NCBI GenBank assembly: GCA_020466095.1
Contig: CM035807.1
Location: 46,598,935 to 46,662,934, forward strand
Source: Chlorops oryzae
Taxonomy: Eukaryota; Arthropoda; Insecta; Diptera; Chloropidae
DNA: 64,000 bases
Direction: 5' to 3'
Below are positions 10,531 through 20,149 of this stretch, in pieces. The notes below the pieces were generated by a model that was not told where the DNA came from, made no database searches, and was given only the letters and a program-made list of their open reading frames with translations. Within the stretch, counting starts at the first letter, position 1, and the number at the start of each line of letters is the position of its first letter. Position numbers and translations under genes: made by a program.

Positions 10531-11392
10531 ATGATAAACGTTTGCGAAGGTAGTCATCGGGATGAAAGATTAAATACGATAATAAACACTTTGCGTTTAG
10601 ATGACACCCTAAATGAGGAAGAACGACACCCCCTTCTTGCAATATGCAAGGACTATGCGGATGTGTTCCATATAAAAGGGGATGCACTTAGCCACACCAA
10701 CGTGCCCAAGCACGAAATACCGACGAAAATCGAAAAAGCACTAGTAAGCATCAGACAGTAACGCCTTCCCGAGGCTCATAAAACAGAGATTAACAAATAG
10801 GTCAAAGAAATGTTGGAGCAAGGAATAATAGCACCGAGCAAATCTCCTTGGAACGCTCCAATCATTTTGGTACCGAAAAATGCATGTGCAGATGGTACAA
10901 AGAAATAGCGATTAGAAGTAGATTTTCGGCAATTGAATGAGCAGACAATAAAACATATATTCCCAATACCACGAATCGATGAAACTCTCGATCAGTTGGG
11001 TTGCAGCAGGTATTTTACAACTTTGGATTTTGCAAGCGGATATCACCAAGTTCTTTTGGACGACTATGACAGGAAGAAAACTGTTTTAAGTACAGGAATG
11101 GGACACTATGAGTTTATACGAATGCCATTCGGACTCACTGGAGCCCCAGCAACATTCCAGAGAATAATGAATAGAGTCTGGACTGGCCTACAAGAGGTCG
11201 ATTGTTTCAAATATTTGGATGATATTGTTATCTACGGAAGAAATTTGACCGAACATGAAATGCGCTTGAGAAGAAAGTTGCAGGCATTAAGAAAAAATCA
11301 ACTTAAAATTCAAACAGAGAAATGTCAATTTTTGCGAAGAGAAATTGTTTATTTCGGGCATACGTGCTCAGAACAAGGCGTACTGCCGGATC
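10531..11392 (+). pseudogene. pol: Gypsy-A reverse transcriptase
   Basis: One frame runs from 10531 with stops at 10759, 10798 and 10906, then opens from 10933 to the Transib insertion. Landmarks in order: PWNAPIILVPK, LEVDFRQLNEQT, FTTLDFASGYHQV, MPFGLTGAPATFQ, and the catalytic FKYLDDIVIYG. These are RT domains 1-5 of Ty3/Gypsy elements. The reading ends at LPD, where the Transib-like element begins, and resumes after it with a KVECVKNFPIP-like segment. Confidence 0.85.
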
Positions 11393-12397
11393 TACTATGG
11401 TCGCGATGACCATTTTTCTTGGCCAAAATTAAAAATATGAGTGAAATTATTATTTTGTTTTGATTTTAGTGTTATATAGAATAATAAATCAGATTTTTTT
11501 TAATTAATTTTTTTTTGTGTTTTTTTACAAAAAGTTATGACAACTAAATAGAATTTTATTCAAAATATTAAAACCTTAAAAAAAGGGCTACATATTATTA
11601 AATTAAATGTCACTGTCACTGTAAGCCAAACTGCAAGTTCAGCTGGAAAGTCGTCCAGCCTTATGGGACTTTTTTCCCACATAGATGCAAGAATCTTGCA
11701 AAATATTCGAACTTTTTCTTTCAAGGAATAAAACAAATTATCTGATGTTGATTGATCTTTTATTCTTTCGAGTAAAAAATTTAAAACTAGTTGATGTCTT
11801 TTTTGTTTTGTGCGCTCCCGCAGCAAAATTTGAAAAAGCTCTGAATTTTTAAAGAAGAGGTGGTTTGGAAAAAAACAAATTTCTTAGAAACCGCAAAACA
11901 GGAGTAAGAACACGGACGCATGACATCACATTCTACTATTTCCTTTTTATCTTAGGTCTTCAAAATGCTACCGAGATTTTACAGGCTATTATTAAGTTAA
12001 GACTTAAAGAAAACTCATTAATTACGATGGCTACGTCTTTGTTCCAATTTTTAAACCATTGAAAATTTTTCCCAAATTTTTTATTATTAAATAATTAAAA
12101 TACTCATTTTCACCTATATGTTTAATACTTTACTTTGTTTATCACTTTGTCCGTTTAAACACAGCAATCAATATAAGAACACTAAATTGAGAGCGCACAC
12201 AATTATTTTTACAAATCTTCAAACGTATGCCTACTTTGTTCGTACGCTGTCTAGCGGTTAATTGTTGTTTACCCATATGTTATACATTTTTTGTTGCTCT
12301 AAAGTATTAACTATCAGATAATTATGAAAAAACAACAATTTGAAACATTACAAAATTTTAATTTTGGCCATGGAAAGCGGTCGCGGAGACCATAGTG
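11393..12397. mobile_element. Transib-like DNA transposon remnant (1005 bp) nested in Gypsy-A RT
   Basis: The 3' end reads inward CACTATGGTCTCCGCGACC and the 5' end TACTATGGTCGCGATGACC; both continue into TTGGCCAAAATTAAAA / ATGGCCAAAATTAAAA. The flanks carry a 5-bp duplication GGATC (11388-11392 and 12398-12402), and removing the element restores Gypsy RT reading. A CACWRTG-type terminus with a 5-bp G+C-rich duplication is the signature of Transib, the transposon superfamily related to RAG1. Inside, a minus-strand frame (11826-11560) of 88 residues has a KEKVRIFCKILASMWEKS stretch that might come from a transposase, but this is weak. Confidence 0.72.
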
Positions 12398-12402
12398 GGA
12401 TC

Positions 12403-13041
12403 CTGGGAAAGTAGAATGCGTAAAAAATTTTCCTATTCCCAAGAATAAAAAAGGATTGCAAGCATTTTTAGGATAAGCAAACTTCTATAGGAAATTTGTT
12501 CCCAATGCCACGGAATTAATACTTCCAATAAAAGCTTTACTAAAAAAGGATGTTGAGTTTGTTTGGACAAATGACTGCCAGAAGCCAGTGGAAGCTCTGA
12601 AAGAAGCAGTAATTAACTTTTCAAATATGCGGATTTTTCGAAACCATTCATACTGACGACGGATGCAAGCAATGATGCATTGGGAGCAGTCATATCGCAA
12701 GGTACTCCTGGTACGCCATCCCATGGCGTTCGCTAGTCGCGCATTAAGCGAGACCGAAAAACGATATTCGACTATCGAAAAATAAATTCCTCGCAATTGT
12801 CTGGTCGACAATGAATGTCAGGTGTTATATTTTAGGACGACCACTCACCGTTTTTACATACCATAAACCGCTAAAAGGTATTGCTAATTGGAAGGACCAA
12901 ACATCACGATTGGCCCAATTCCGCCATAAGCAGTCTGAATATGATTCTAAAATTTGCTACAAATCCGGAAAAACAAATTTAAATGCGGATGCACTTAGTA
13001 GACTACCATACACCGAAAATTGCATATCAGTCGTAACTTGA
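12403..13041 (+). pseudogene. pol: Gypsy-A RNase H region
   Basis: Continuing after the Transib insertion: KKGLQAFLG with a stop in place of the next residue, ANFYRKFVPNATELI, then TTDASNDALGAVIS (RNase H active-site block) and, in the open frame 12811-13041, VFTYHKPLKGI and NLNADALSRLP. The latter corresponds to the last RNase H aspartate (xADALSR). Several stops and at least two frameshifts (near 12625 and 12720). Confidence 0.75.
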
Positions 13042-13083
13042 GCACAAAAGAAGGCAACAAAAGAGAATTAAACAGAGAAGATC

Positions 13084-14260
13084 GTGACAGAAAATACCAT
13101 AACACAACAAATAAACGAAGCGACAAGAGAAACTGAGGACATCGCAACCTTTTTAACAGACCAGGAAGACATCAAGAGAGTTATAAAAATATTTAATGAC
13201 GGACCCTTAGGTGGATATAAGGGAGCATTAAAAACGTATTTCCGCATTCGTCAACAGTACAAATGGAATGGGATGCATAAAGAGATAAGAGACTACATTA
13301 AAAACTGTCAGTTATGCCAAAAGAATAAATGCTCCCGAATAGATAAAATGCTGATTGTAGTAACCAACATAGCACATGCACCCTTCGACAAAATATTTAT
13401 GGACATAGTAGGTCCCTTGTCGGAAACAGCAAGCGGAAACAAATAACATACATTCTAACCTTTATCGACGACTTTTCGAAATTTTTTATTTGTACTTCTT
13501 TACCTAATGCTGAGGCGGAAACAGCAGCTAAATCCTTCTTTAAGGAAATCATATGACGACTTTTCGAAATTTTTTATTTGTACTGCTTTACCTGATGCTG
13601 AGGCGGAAACAGCAGCAAAAGCATTCTTTAATGAAATCATAACCGAATTCCGAATTCCCAGAGTGTTAGTGTCGGACAATGGCACAAATTTCACTTCAGA
13701 ATTACTTAAAGAAGTATGCAAATTATTGGGAATCAAAAAGATGGAAACAACCCCATACCACCTTCAAACAAACGGATCACTCGAAAGGAGTCACCGCCCT
13801 CTAGCGGAGATCCTAAGAAATTTCGCGAAGGAAGATGGAAGTAACTGAGATCAATGGCTAAAAAACGTCATGCACATTCACAACAATAGTGAACATGCCG
13901 CTACAAAACAGACGCCTTGCAAAACTCTTTTCGGTTTCGAATTAGATTCGCCGGTAAATTGAAAAAGGAAACCAGAGCCAATATACAATATGGACAACTA
14001 TGCAAAGATACAAAAATTTCAAATTCAGCGGTCACATGAGTTAGTCCTGAAAATTCAAACAAATGGCAAAGGAAAAGTCCAAAAAATATTATGAAAAGAA
14101 ATCTAAAGAACGCAAGTTCAAAATAAGAGACCCGGTCTGGTTGAAGATTCAAACGAGAAAAAACAAATTATCACCAATTTGGGAAGGGCCATATGTAATA
14201 ACGGCACTACCAACTCCAGTTAATGTAAAATTGGCAATAAGTAAAAGAAAAAACATTTAA
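13084..14260 (+). pseudogene. pol: Gypsy-A integrase
   Basis: The N-terminal zinc-binding part ends YIKNCQLCQKNKC (13084-13446). The catalytic core shows FMDIVGP (first Asp), VLVSDNGTNFTS (second Asp) and LQTNGSLERSHR (Glu), giving DDE. The C-terminal part (14063-14260) has PVWLKIQTRKNKLSPIWEGPY, the G/P-Y module of Gypsy integrases. The core is disrupted by a stop after SGNK and by an 88-bp direct duplication at 13466-13641 that repeats the FFICT..PDAEAETAAK coding segment. Confidence 0.85.
13466..13641. repeat. 88-bp tandem duplication inside the integrase core
   Basis: Two copies (13466-13553 and 13554-13641) share GACGACTTTTCGAAATTTTT and ATGCTGAGGCGGAAACAGCA, with a few substitutions (for example CTTCTTTACCTAATG against CTGCTTTACCTGATG). 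88 is not a multiple of three, so the copy itself shifts the frame. The divergence shows that the event is not recent. Confidence 0.8.
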
Positions 14261-14443
14261 CACCAACCTAATTAAACCGCAGTTCGAAAACGTCAGCAAA
14301 ACAAGTCAATAACTTCGTACTCAAAAAAAAAAGAAAGCAAAAAACTATTATTATCATCAAAAAATAAACGTAAAGGTTTTTCAATAAAAGACAGTTGTAC
14401 ATAAGTTAAAGACGAGTCAACAAACGAGCAACGCAAATATACG

Positions 14444-15293
14444 ATGGCAGCCAAAAAGGGAAAAATAAGGAAAATAGATTGGACTGCGCTAACGGACATT
14501 ACCGAAATAAATTGGTTAAATGACGACCACATAAATGCACTTCTATCATGGCTGATCGCTAAGAGCATCAGGAAAGAAATGCATGTGCTAGACACCCATT
14601 TCTATGCAAGGACGGAGAAGATGGAAGAGTACCCAGATCAAATGGCCACACGATTGGGCAGTATTTTGAAAAGGACTAATATTTTCGACTATAAATCGGT
14701 CATGATCTCCATCCACGCTCAAAATCATTGGATGCTGGCTGTGACCTATTGACCAACAATTTACATTTTTGATTCACTACGTCCCTACGATGCCACCAGA
14801 ATAGCGAGAAACATTAGAGGAGCGGGAGGCCAGACGTAGGTTTCCGGAGGATAAAGTAATATATAACGAAGAGACAATGCCATTGATATACTCGCATTGC
14901 AGTAAACTAAATAATTTTAACGACTGCGGGATATACGTTCTCCGTTCCGCGGAAAAATATAGAGACCTTATGGACTTCAAGAAGCCGTTTTTACCTCGGG
15001 ACGCGTTCGTGACAGAAAGTATGCTGACAAGTTAATTTTTGAATAAGTTAATAGACAAGCAAAGGTTAGTTGTAACTGGCGGATCACGAGATGCCACAAA
15101 ACTGCCAAAGCTGGAGAAAGAAACCGGGGCCGACAGAGACCAACTTCAGCAGAAAATGAACGAGCTTAGGCAAAAATACAAACCATTAAAATCTAGAAAA
15201 TTTAAAATTAAAATTAATAATAGAATGTACTTAATGTCGATTAGAAGGACTGGCAGAACCTGCAGCAAACTATGGAAGGGAACATTGCATTAG
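14444..15293 (+). pseudogene. Gypsy-A ORF3: Ulp1/SENP-like (C48) cysteine protease
   Basis: A reading frame directly downstream of integrase, on the same strand, starts MAAKKGKIRK at 14444. Its domain order matches Ulp1-type deSUMOylating proteases: WLNDDHINALLSWL near the N-terminus, the histidine block NHWMLAVTY (about 14725-14750), the aspartate block IYIFDSL (about 14760-14780), and the catalytic cysteine block NNFNDCGIYVLRS (about 14912-14950). The usual oxyanion Gln six residues before Cys reads Leu here. A TGA at 14750-14752 and one frameshift near 14820 break it; after a stop at about 15033 a basic, partly coiled tail follows (to 15293). In the host family, such enzymes remove SUMO or related modifiers. 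Position suggests a third gene of the retrotransposon in the env slot. A chance insertion of a host fragment is the alternative. Confidence 0.72.
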
Positions 15294-15450
15294 AATAGGA
15301 AGACAAAAAAAATAATAATATACTTATAAAAAAAATAAAATAAATAAAACTTTTGTAGACTAAGAAATCTTTTTAATAAACATAATTTTTACGCAGCTTG
15401 AACATTTAATAAATCGAATTTTTCTGGAGAAAATTATTTTTATATTTCTG

Positions 15451-15732
15451 ATGTGGACAGCAGTGGAGGGGTACCAACAGTTAATACCCATAAGCGATCA
15501 AATGGGATATGTGCAGATACACATGCGTGACACCGATATAATTCAGGATGTGCAGACGGTAGTTCATATTATTCATCCCCACGAAATAATATGCAGAGAA
15601 AAAAAAATTAATTATAAAACCTTCAAATCAAAAATTTTTGGACCAATTTGCCTAGTAGGTAAAACAATACATATAACATTTTGCAGAATCGGAAATAGGG
15701 AGAATGACGAAGCAAAGCGCTGTGGCAGCTAA
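15451..15732 (+). CDS. Gypsy-A possible env-like N-terminus (uncertain)
   Basis: A 93-residue frame starting MWTAVEGYQQ. It contains IPISDQMGYVQIHM followed by VVHIIHPHEI, a pattern (Pro, Gly, then a hydrophobic HII..EI turn) that recalls the start of envelope-like proteins in some insect Gypsy elements. No signal peptide, fusion peptide or transmembrane segment is present, because the frame ends at 15732 where the element appears truncated. No 3' LTR follows. It may equally be an unrelated open frame. Confidence 0.3.
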   Translation: MWTAVEGYQQLIPISDQMGYVQIHMRDTDIIQDVQTVVHIIHPHEIICREKKINYKTFKSKIFGPICLVGKTIHITFCRIGNRENDEAKRCGS

Positions 15733-15761
15733 TTAAATCAACACTATATCAATGGTAAGAT

Positions 15762-15975
15762 GTGCAAAATAGCTTACAAAGGCCACGAGCCAAAAAAAAT
15801 TTTTTTTCAAAACGTTCACTGAGTTCTCTAAAAACATGCTCTGAAAATTTGTACGGCATAAACCAGCTTAATGAAACATTTGGATGTATTACTCTCATAC
15901 TAGCACATGATTCTGTTAAGACTTTTCCTTCTGATCCTGGTCCTTTCCAAGAAAACGCGTTGAATCCCTCTTAAA
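15762..15975. repeat. Unclassified repeat fragment sharing a 45-bp block with 45170-45215
   Basis: The 3' part (about 15930-15975) matches the complement of 45170-45215 (words TTCTGATCCTGGTCCTTTCC and AAGAAAACGCGTTGAAT). At 45.2 kb the block lies beside a hAT pseudogene and a solo LTR. Both strands stay open over the block, so its coding strand is not decided. Confidence 0.5.
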
Positions 15976-16099
15976 CAGAGACATAACAGTTATAAGAAAT
16001 AAGGAAAAAAATTGGACTATAACTATTAAAGTTTGTATTAAAAAAAATTCATTTTAAGATAACAGTTTCAAACAATGAAAATATATTTAATTTTTCTGT

Positions 16100-16220
16100 A
16101 ACAGTTGTTGAAGAAAATTTTTTTTTTCCGTTGCTCATAATTTTTATCGTTCGATAAATATTTTTTACGTTGCCTCATAACAATTATGAATGAGAAAAAT
16201 TTTTTCCCGTTGCTTATAAC
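16100..16220. repeat. Interspersed repeat R1, inverted partial copy (left of hAT MITE)
   Basis: CCGTTGCTCATAATTTTTAT and CAATTATGAATGAGAAA are the complement of words in R1 (2170-2405, 17465-17695). The R1 block is interrupted at 16221 by a hAT-type element and continues at 17245. Confidence 0.6.
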
Positions 16221-17244
16221 CAGAGCTGCCCAAAGTGGTAGCTTCAAGTGGGAATGAGCGTAAAAGAGAAAATCTTTTCACACGCATAGAAACTGTGAGC
16301 GAGAGATGAAAAAGGAAAAAATCTGTCGCAACCCTGCAGTAAATATCACTAGTGCTAGTCATTCTTGTACTAGTGACCATCTGTACCCGTGGTGTTGCCT
16401 TCTGCTATTGAAAGTTTCTATCAACGTATATGCGAGAGGAAATCAGATGCTGACACTAGTGCGCTACAGTATAAAGTATAAATTTACTGAGTGAAAACAA
16501 AAATTTATGCGAAAAAAAGGGGGAAATAAAACAGAGCGACACAGTTCTTGTTCATATTGTTCATATTTTTTCCATATTATCTTAAAATGACAGCTTAAAT
16601 TAAGACTAAACAAGTCTTCAAATATTTGAAAATGCTCAAGAATCTCTGTTAAAGCAATTTCCCTCATCTAAAATGATTCAATTTGTGCAGCAGAAAAGTT
16701 GGTGGACTCTAAGCCCTGTGCGGTAGAATAGGTAGAATGACAATTGGGGGAAATTATAAGGTAGATCTACCGCATATGCGATAGAAGTGGCCACACTGGT
16801 TCCTATGCATGTGAAAAAATTTTTATTAAGCTCATTCACACTTGAAGCTACCACTTTGAGCAGCTAATTTCATATCCATATCTCTGGTTATTTTGTCTCT
16901 GATGCACCACTGGTAACATAGGGGTAATTGAGTCCGCATTTACTGCAGGGTAATAAAGGAAATTTGTAGAGGCAATGTAAATTTTTCAAATCAGTGGAAT
17001 GACGAACTTCGAAGAGGCTGGACGTGTGTCGCTCTGTTTTAAATTTTTGTTCCTTTTTTCGTATAATTTTTGGTTTTCACTCAGTTAAAGAGCGTTAGGA
17101 GTTTAGTATGCTATAGGCTTTCGGCGAGGCACGACCTATGTCGCTTGATTTTTTCTTACTCTCTAGCATTTTAAATTTTATGTGTTTATTGTACCACTAC
17201 ATTTACATGAAGTCTAATTGCGCCTGTAGTGGTGGGCAGCTCTG
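16221..17244. mobile_element. hAT-type foldback MITE (1024 bp)
   Basis: The ends are CAGAGCTGCCCA and TGGGCAGCTCTG, with an exact 8-bp duplication CTTATAAC (16213-16220 and 17245-17252). The CAGAGCTGCCCA type of end plus 8 bp is hAT-like. Internally there are two more inverted pairs: AAGTGGTAGCTTCAAGTG (about 16234) against its complement near 16850, and the GAGTGAAAACAAAAATTTAT..GAGCGAC block (about 16490-16545) against about 17030-17090. No transposase frame is present, so the element is non-autonomous. Confidence 0.85.
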
Positions 17245-17252
17245 CTTATAAC

Positions 17253-17694
17253 ATTTATTTTTCAATAAATTGTTTTTACGTTGCCTAATAATGACCGCGA
17301 TCAGCAGCGCTATTAATAATATCAGTAGAATGGTATCACCAGTATACCACTATACATATATTTTCTCTCTTAACGAAATAAATTAAAAACTATTAATTGA
17401 AAATAAAAGCTTATAAGAAACGGAAAAGTTTCTTTCTCATTCACAATCGTTTTGAAGCAACGTAAAAAATATTTATTGAACGCTTAAAATTATGATAAAC
17501 GGAAAAAAATTTTTCTCATTCATAATTGTTACAAGGCAGCGTAAAAAATATTTATCAAAAAATAAAAGTTTTGAGCAACGAAAAACCAAAAAATCCCAAT
17601 CATAAGTATTATCGACTAACGTCAAAAATTTTCGTCGTTTTAAAAGCAACTTTTTCGATTCTAAAAAAAATTTAATAGTTATTTAGGATCTCTG
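17253..17694. repeat. Interspersed repeat R1, copy 2 and flank
   Basis: 17465-17694 repeats 2170-2405 in direct orientation, down to TTTAGGATCTCTG, where the LTR of another element begins. 17253-17460 contains further short R1 words in both orientations and unassigned A+T-rich DNA. Confidence 0.65.
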
Positions 17695-18127
17695 CTTTTA
17701 AACAGTCTTTATTGACTACTTATTTAATTATACATTATTTTAACTTAATTAAGTTTAACGATGACTGACTGAAGCGACGATTACAAACTGTAGACTACCG
17801 TAGACTCACTAATTTTCTGCTGTGTTTCTGGTGACACATATCCAACTCAGCATATTTGGATATTTATTGGGTCACCTGTGCCGCGCTGTGACACATGGCC
17901 AACTCAGCATATTTCGTTATTTGGTCACCTGTGCTGCGCTGTGGCCAGCGTGCCAATGCAATATGTGTCAAAACGCCAGCTTGCGTTTTCGCTTCGATTG
18001 CTTAAGCTCTGCTTTGCTTACTTCGATTTATTGATATTGCTCAATCGATGCGCGTGTGACGTAAATTTGGTGTTTATGATCTGATTTCTTTCTTGTTCTT
18101 CTCATTGCTTGCAATTGCCTCACAACA
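17695..18127 (-). mobile_element. 3' LTR of a retrotransposon (copy A), internally deleted
   Basis: On the minus strand the LTR begins TGTTGTGAGGCAATTGC (at 18127) and ends near AATAAAGACTGTTTAAAAG (17695). It matches the LTR at 44647-45165, which lies in the opposite genomic orientation. Compared with that copy it lacks about 100 bp, including the TATA box (CACTATAAAAG at about 45020). A purine tract lies directly upstream, so it is a 3' LTR. Confidence 0.75.
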
Positions 18128-18140
18128 TCCTTCCCTTTTT
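18128..18140 (-). other. Polypurine tract of LTR copy A
   Basis: On the minus strand AAAAAGGGAAGGA directly precedes TGTTGTGAGG. This is the plus-strand primer of an LTR retrotransposon and fixes the LTR as the 3' one. Confidence 0.65.
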
Positions 18141-18916
18141 CAAGAGAATGTCGCGGGAGAGACATGATGACCTTATAGAATTGATGTTTACAAATTCGCT
18201 GTTTATTTTCCGTTGATCGTGAGTGCGGCAGGTCAGCTTATTTCGTGGGTATGTAGATGTCGCTGCAAGTTGATGAAGAGGTTGGTTGTGTTCGACGTTT
18301 TTGAAGTCAGGATAAAAGCTTTACTTGATGGCGGGCAACTTTTTTTTCCTCCATGAGTTGACCAATTTTTTCCTTGAAATTTACTTGCCACAAATTCTTG
18401 CAAACCTTTTTTTCGCCTGCCACATAATTTGTACTCGAGCTCCTTAGATTACTAACCGCATATGCTTACGCTACGCCACACAGCACTTCGATCCCATACA
18501 TTTGTTGGACAAAAATAGAAAGAAGTGTCGCAGGGCAAGAAATTTTGGCACAAATCCCTAATATGGCTTAATTAAAAAAATTCCAAAGTTTCATCAAAAT
18601 TCATCGCTCCCACCACCTACCGATCATACCACCCAAAGTTATTTTTGGCTATAAAAATGAAAATTTTGCTACAAATTTCATTAAAATTGGGGGAAGAGCA
18701 TAGGTATATGTATGTTATATATGCAATTTTATCAAAAAATAATAGTTCATTGATATTGGCCCCTTTTTCCTCCATTAGTTTCGTAAGATTTTAATTACTG
18801 TTTTCATGTTCGCGTCTTAAGTCTTTTCGCAGACAGTTCTGTTAAAAAAAAGCGAGAGAGATACAGCAAAGGCTTAAAACTTTATTTTGTTCAATAATCG
18901 GGCACATTTTTATATA
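18141..18916. other. Residual internal LTR-element DNA (to about 18480), then non-coding
   Basis: The minus strand upstream of the purine tract keeps short coding-like pieces (for example FKEKIGQLMEEKK near 18390-18340) that could be the end of the retrotransposon polyprotein; they are too broken to classify. From about 18490 to 18916 nothing recognisable is seen. Confidence 0.35.
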
Positions 18917-19995
18917 GGTGCTGATTATGTATGGCAACCAAAAAAAGTGGAGTTGCCGAATTGCGGTTACGGATGGCAACTTATTTTGTTTAACTATTGC
19001 ATCGCGTTGCTAATTGAAAATCTGGCATTTTCGGCAACTAAAACATATGTTTCAAGAGAACATCAATATTTTTGAAATTAGTTGATTTGAAGCAGTTTTT
19101 TTAAAAGTTTATGCATTAGGTTCACATATTTTGCGAAAAAAAGGGATATATGGAGATTACTTCGGAAATTTTTTTACTCACTGAAAATTAGAGACCAGGA
19201 CGCACAGGAGGATTCGTAATGCGTTGAAGCAATTGCAACAGCCTAGCAGCCGGCATATTTCAAAATGCATTTGAATGGTATTTAAATCGACTAAGCAATG
19301 AGACATTGCGCTATTTACTCGATGAATAAAACGCGACGTGGATAGAAGTGTATAGTGCTAAAAGAAGATCAAAATGTACTGGAGCGACGAATATGTGGAA
19401 CATTATAGAGGCTTAAAGAATTCTTCGAAACTGGATCTTTAAAAAAAATCTGGATTTCAGGACATTCTGGGTTACATTAATGGAATCAGGATTATTTCAT
19501 CAAACTAAAGTTAGTCCTTAATTATTCAGATATTCGGCATATGTATTCCAATTACTTTTTGATTGGTAGTTTTCAATCCAATTGAAAACTTTCACCGCCC
19601 TATATCTGAATGCTGTTCCAAAAGCTTCATTAATTTTCATTAATATTTTTTTTCTATCACCATTTTGTGTTTAATAGATAAAAACTATCAATAATTACAA
19701 TCCTTTAGTATTTAAAAAATTTTTCATTTAACTGTGTTCCATTTTACGAGCTATTGAACCCCTAGGCAACTGAAAAATGCAAACGGCAACTTCTAAATAG
19801 CTTCCTTGTTTTGACTGTTAAGGCAACCAAACCGAAAAAGCGTTGCCATCCGTAATCGCTACAAAATTTGTGAGGCAACTAACAAGGCAACTAAAAACTC
19901 AGCTGCATGTTTTAGTTGCCATACGTAATCGCAATTTGGTTGCCTTGCGCGAAAGGCAACCAAACTAAAAAAAGTTGCCATACAAAATCAGCACC
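18917..19995. mobile_element. TIR element (1079 bp) with ATA duplication, non-autonomous
   Basis: The ends are GGTGCTGATTATGTATGGCA and, inverted at the right, GGTGCTGATTTTGTATGGCA. The flanks read ATA on both sides (18914-18916 and 19996-19998). Sub-terminal regions are packed with GGCAAC/GTTGCC words in both orientations, together with further ATTACGNATGGCAAC repeats. A 3-bp duplication and G-rich ends suggest a PIF/Harbinger-type element, but this is weak. No transposase frame is present. Confidence 0.7.
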
Positions 19996-20149
19996 ATAAT
20001 TGCAACGAAAAACAACGAATGTAAAGACTTATAAATGCATGCGCATTTCATAAATATTCAAAAGCATACTTTTTGGCTGAAGTTAAGAATGTTTACCTAC
20101 CAAGAAAACTTTAGTATATCATGAAAATATACAGTTTTAAAATCTTTTT

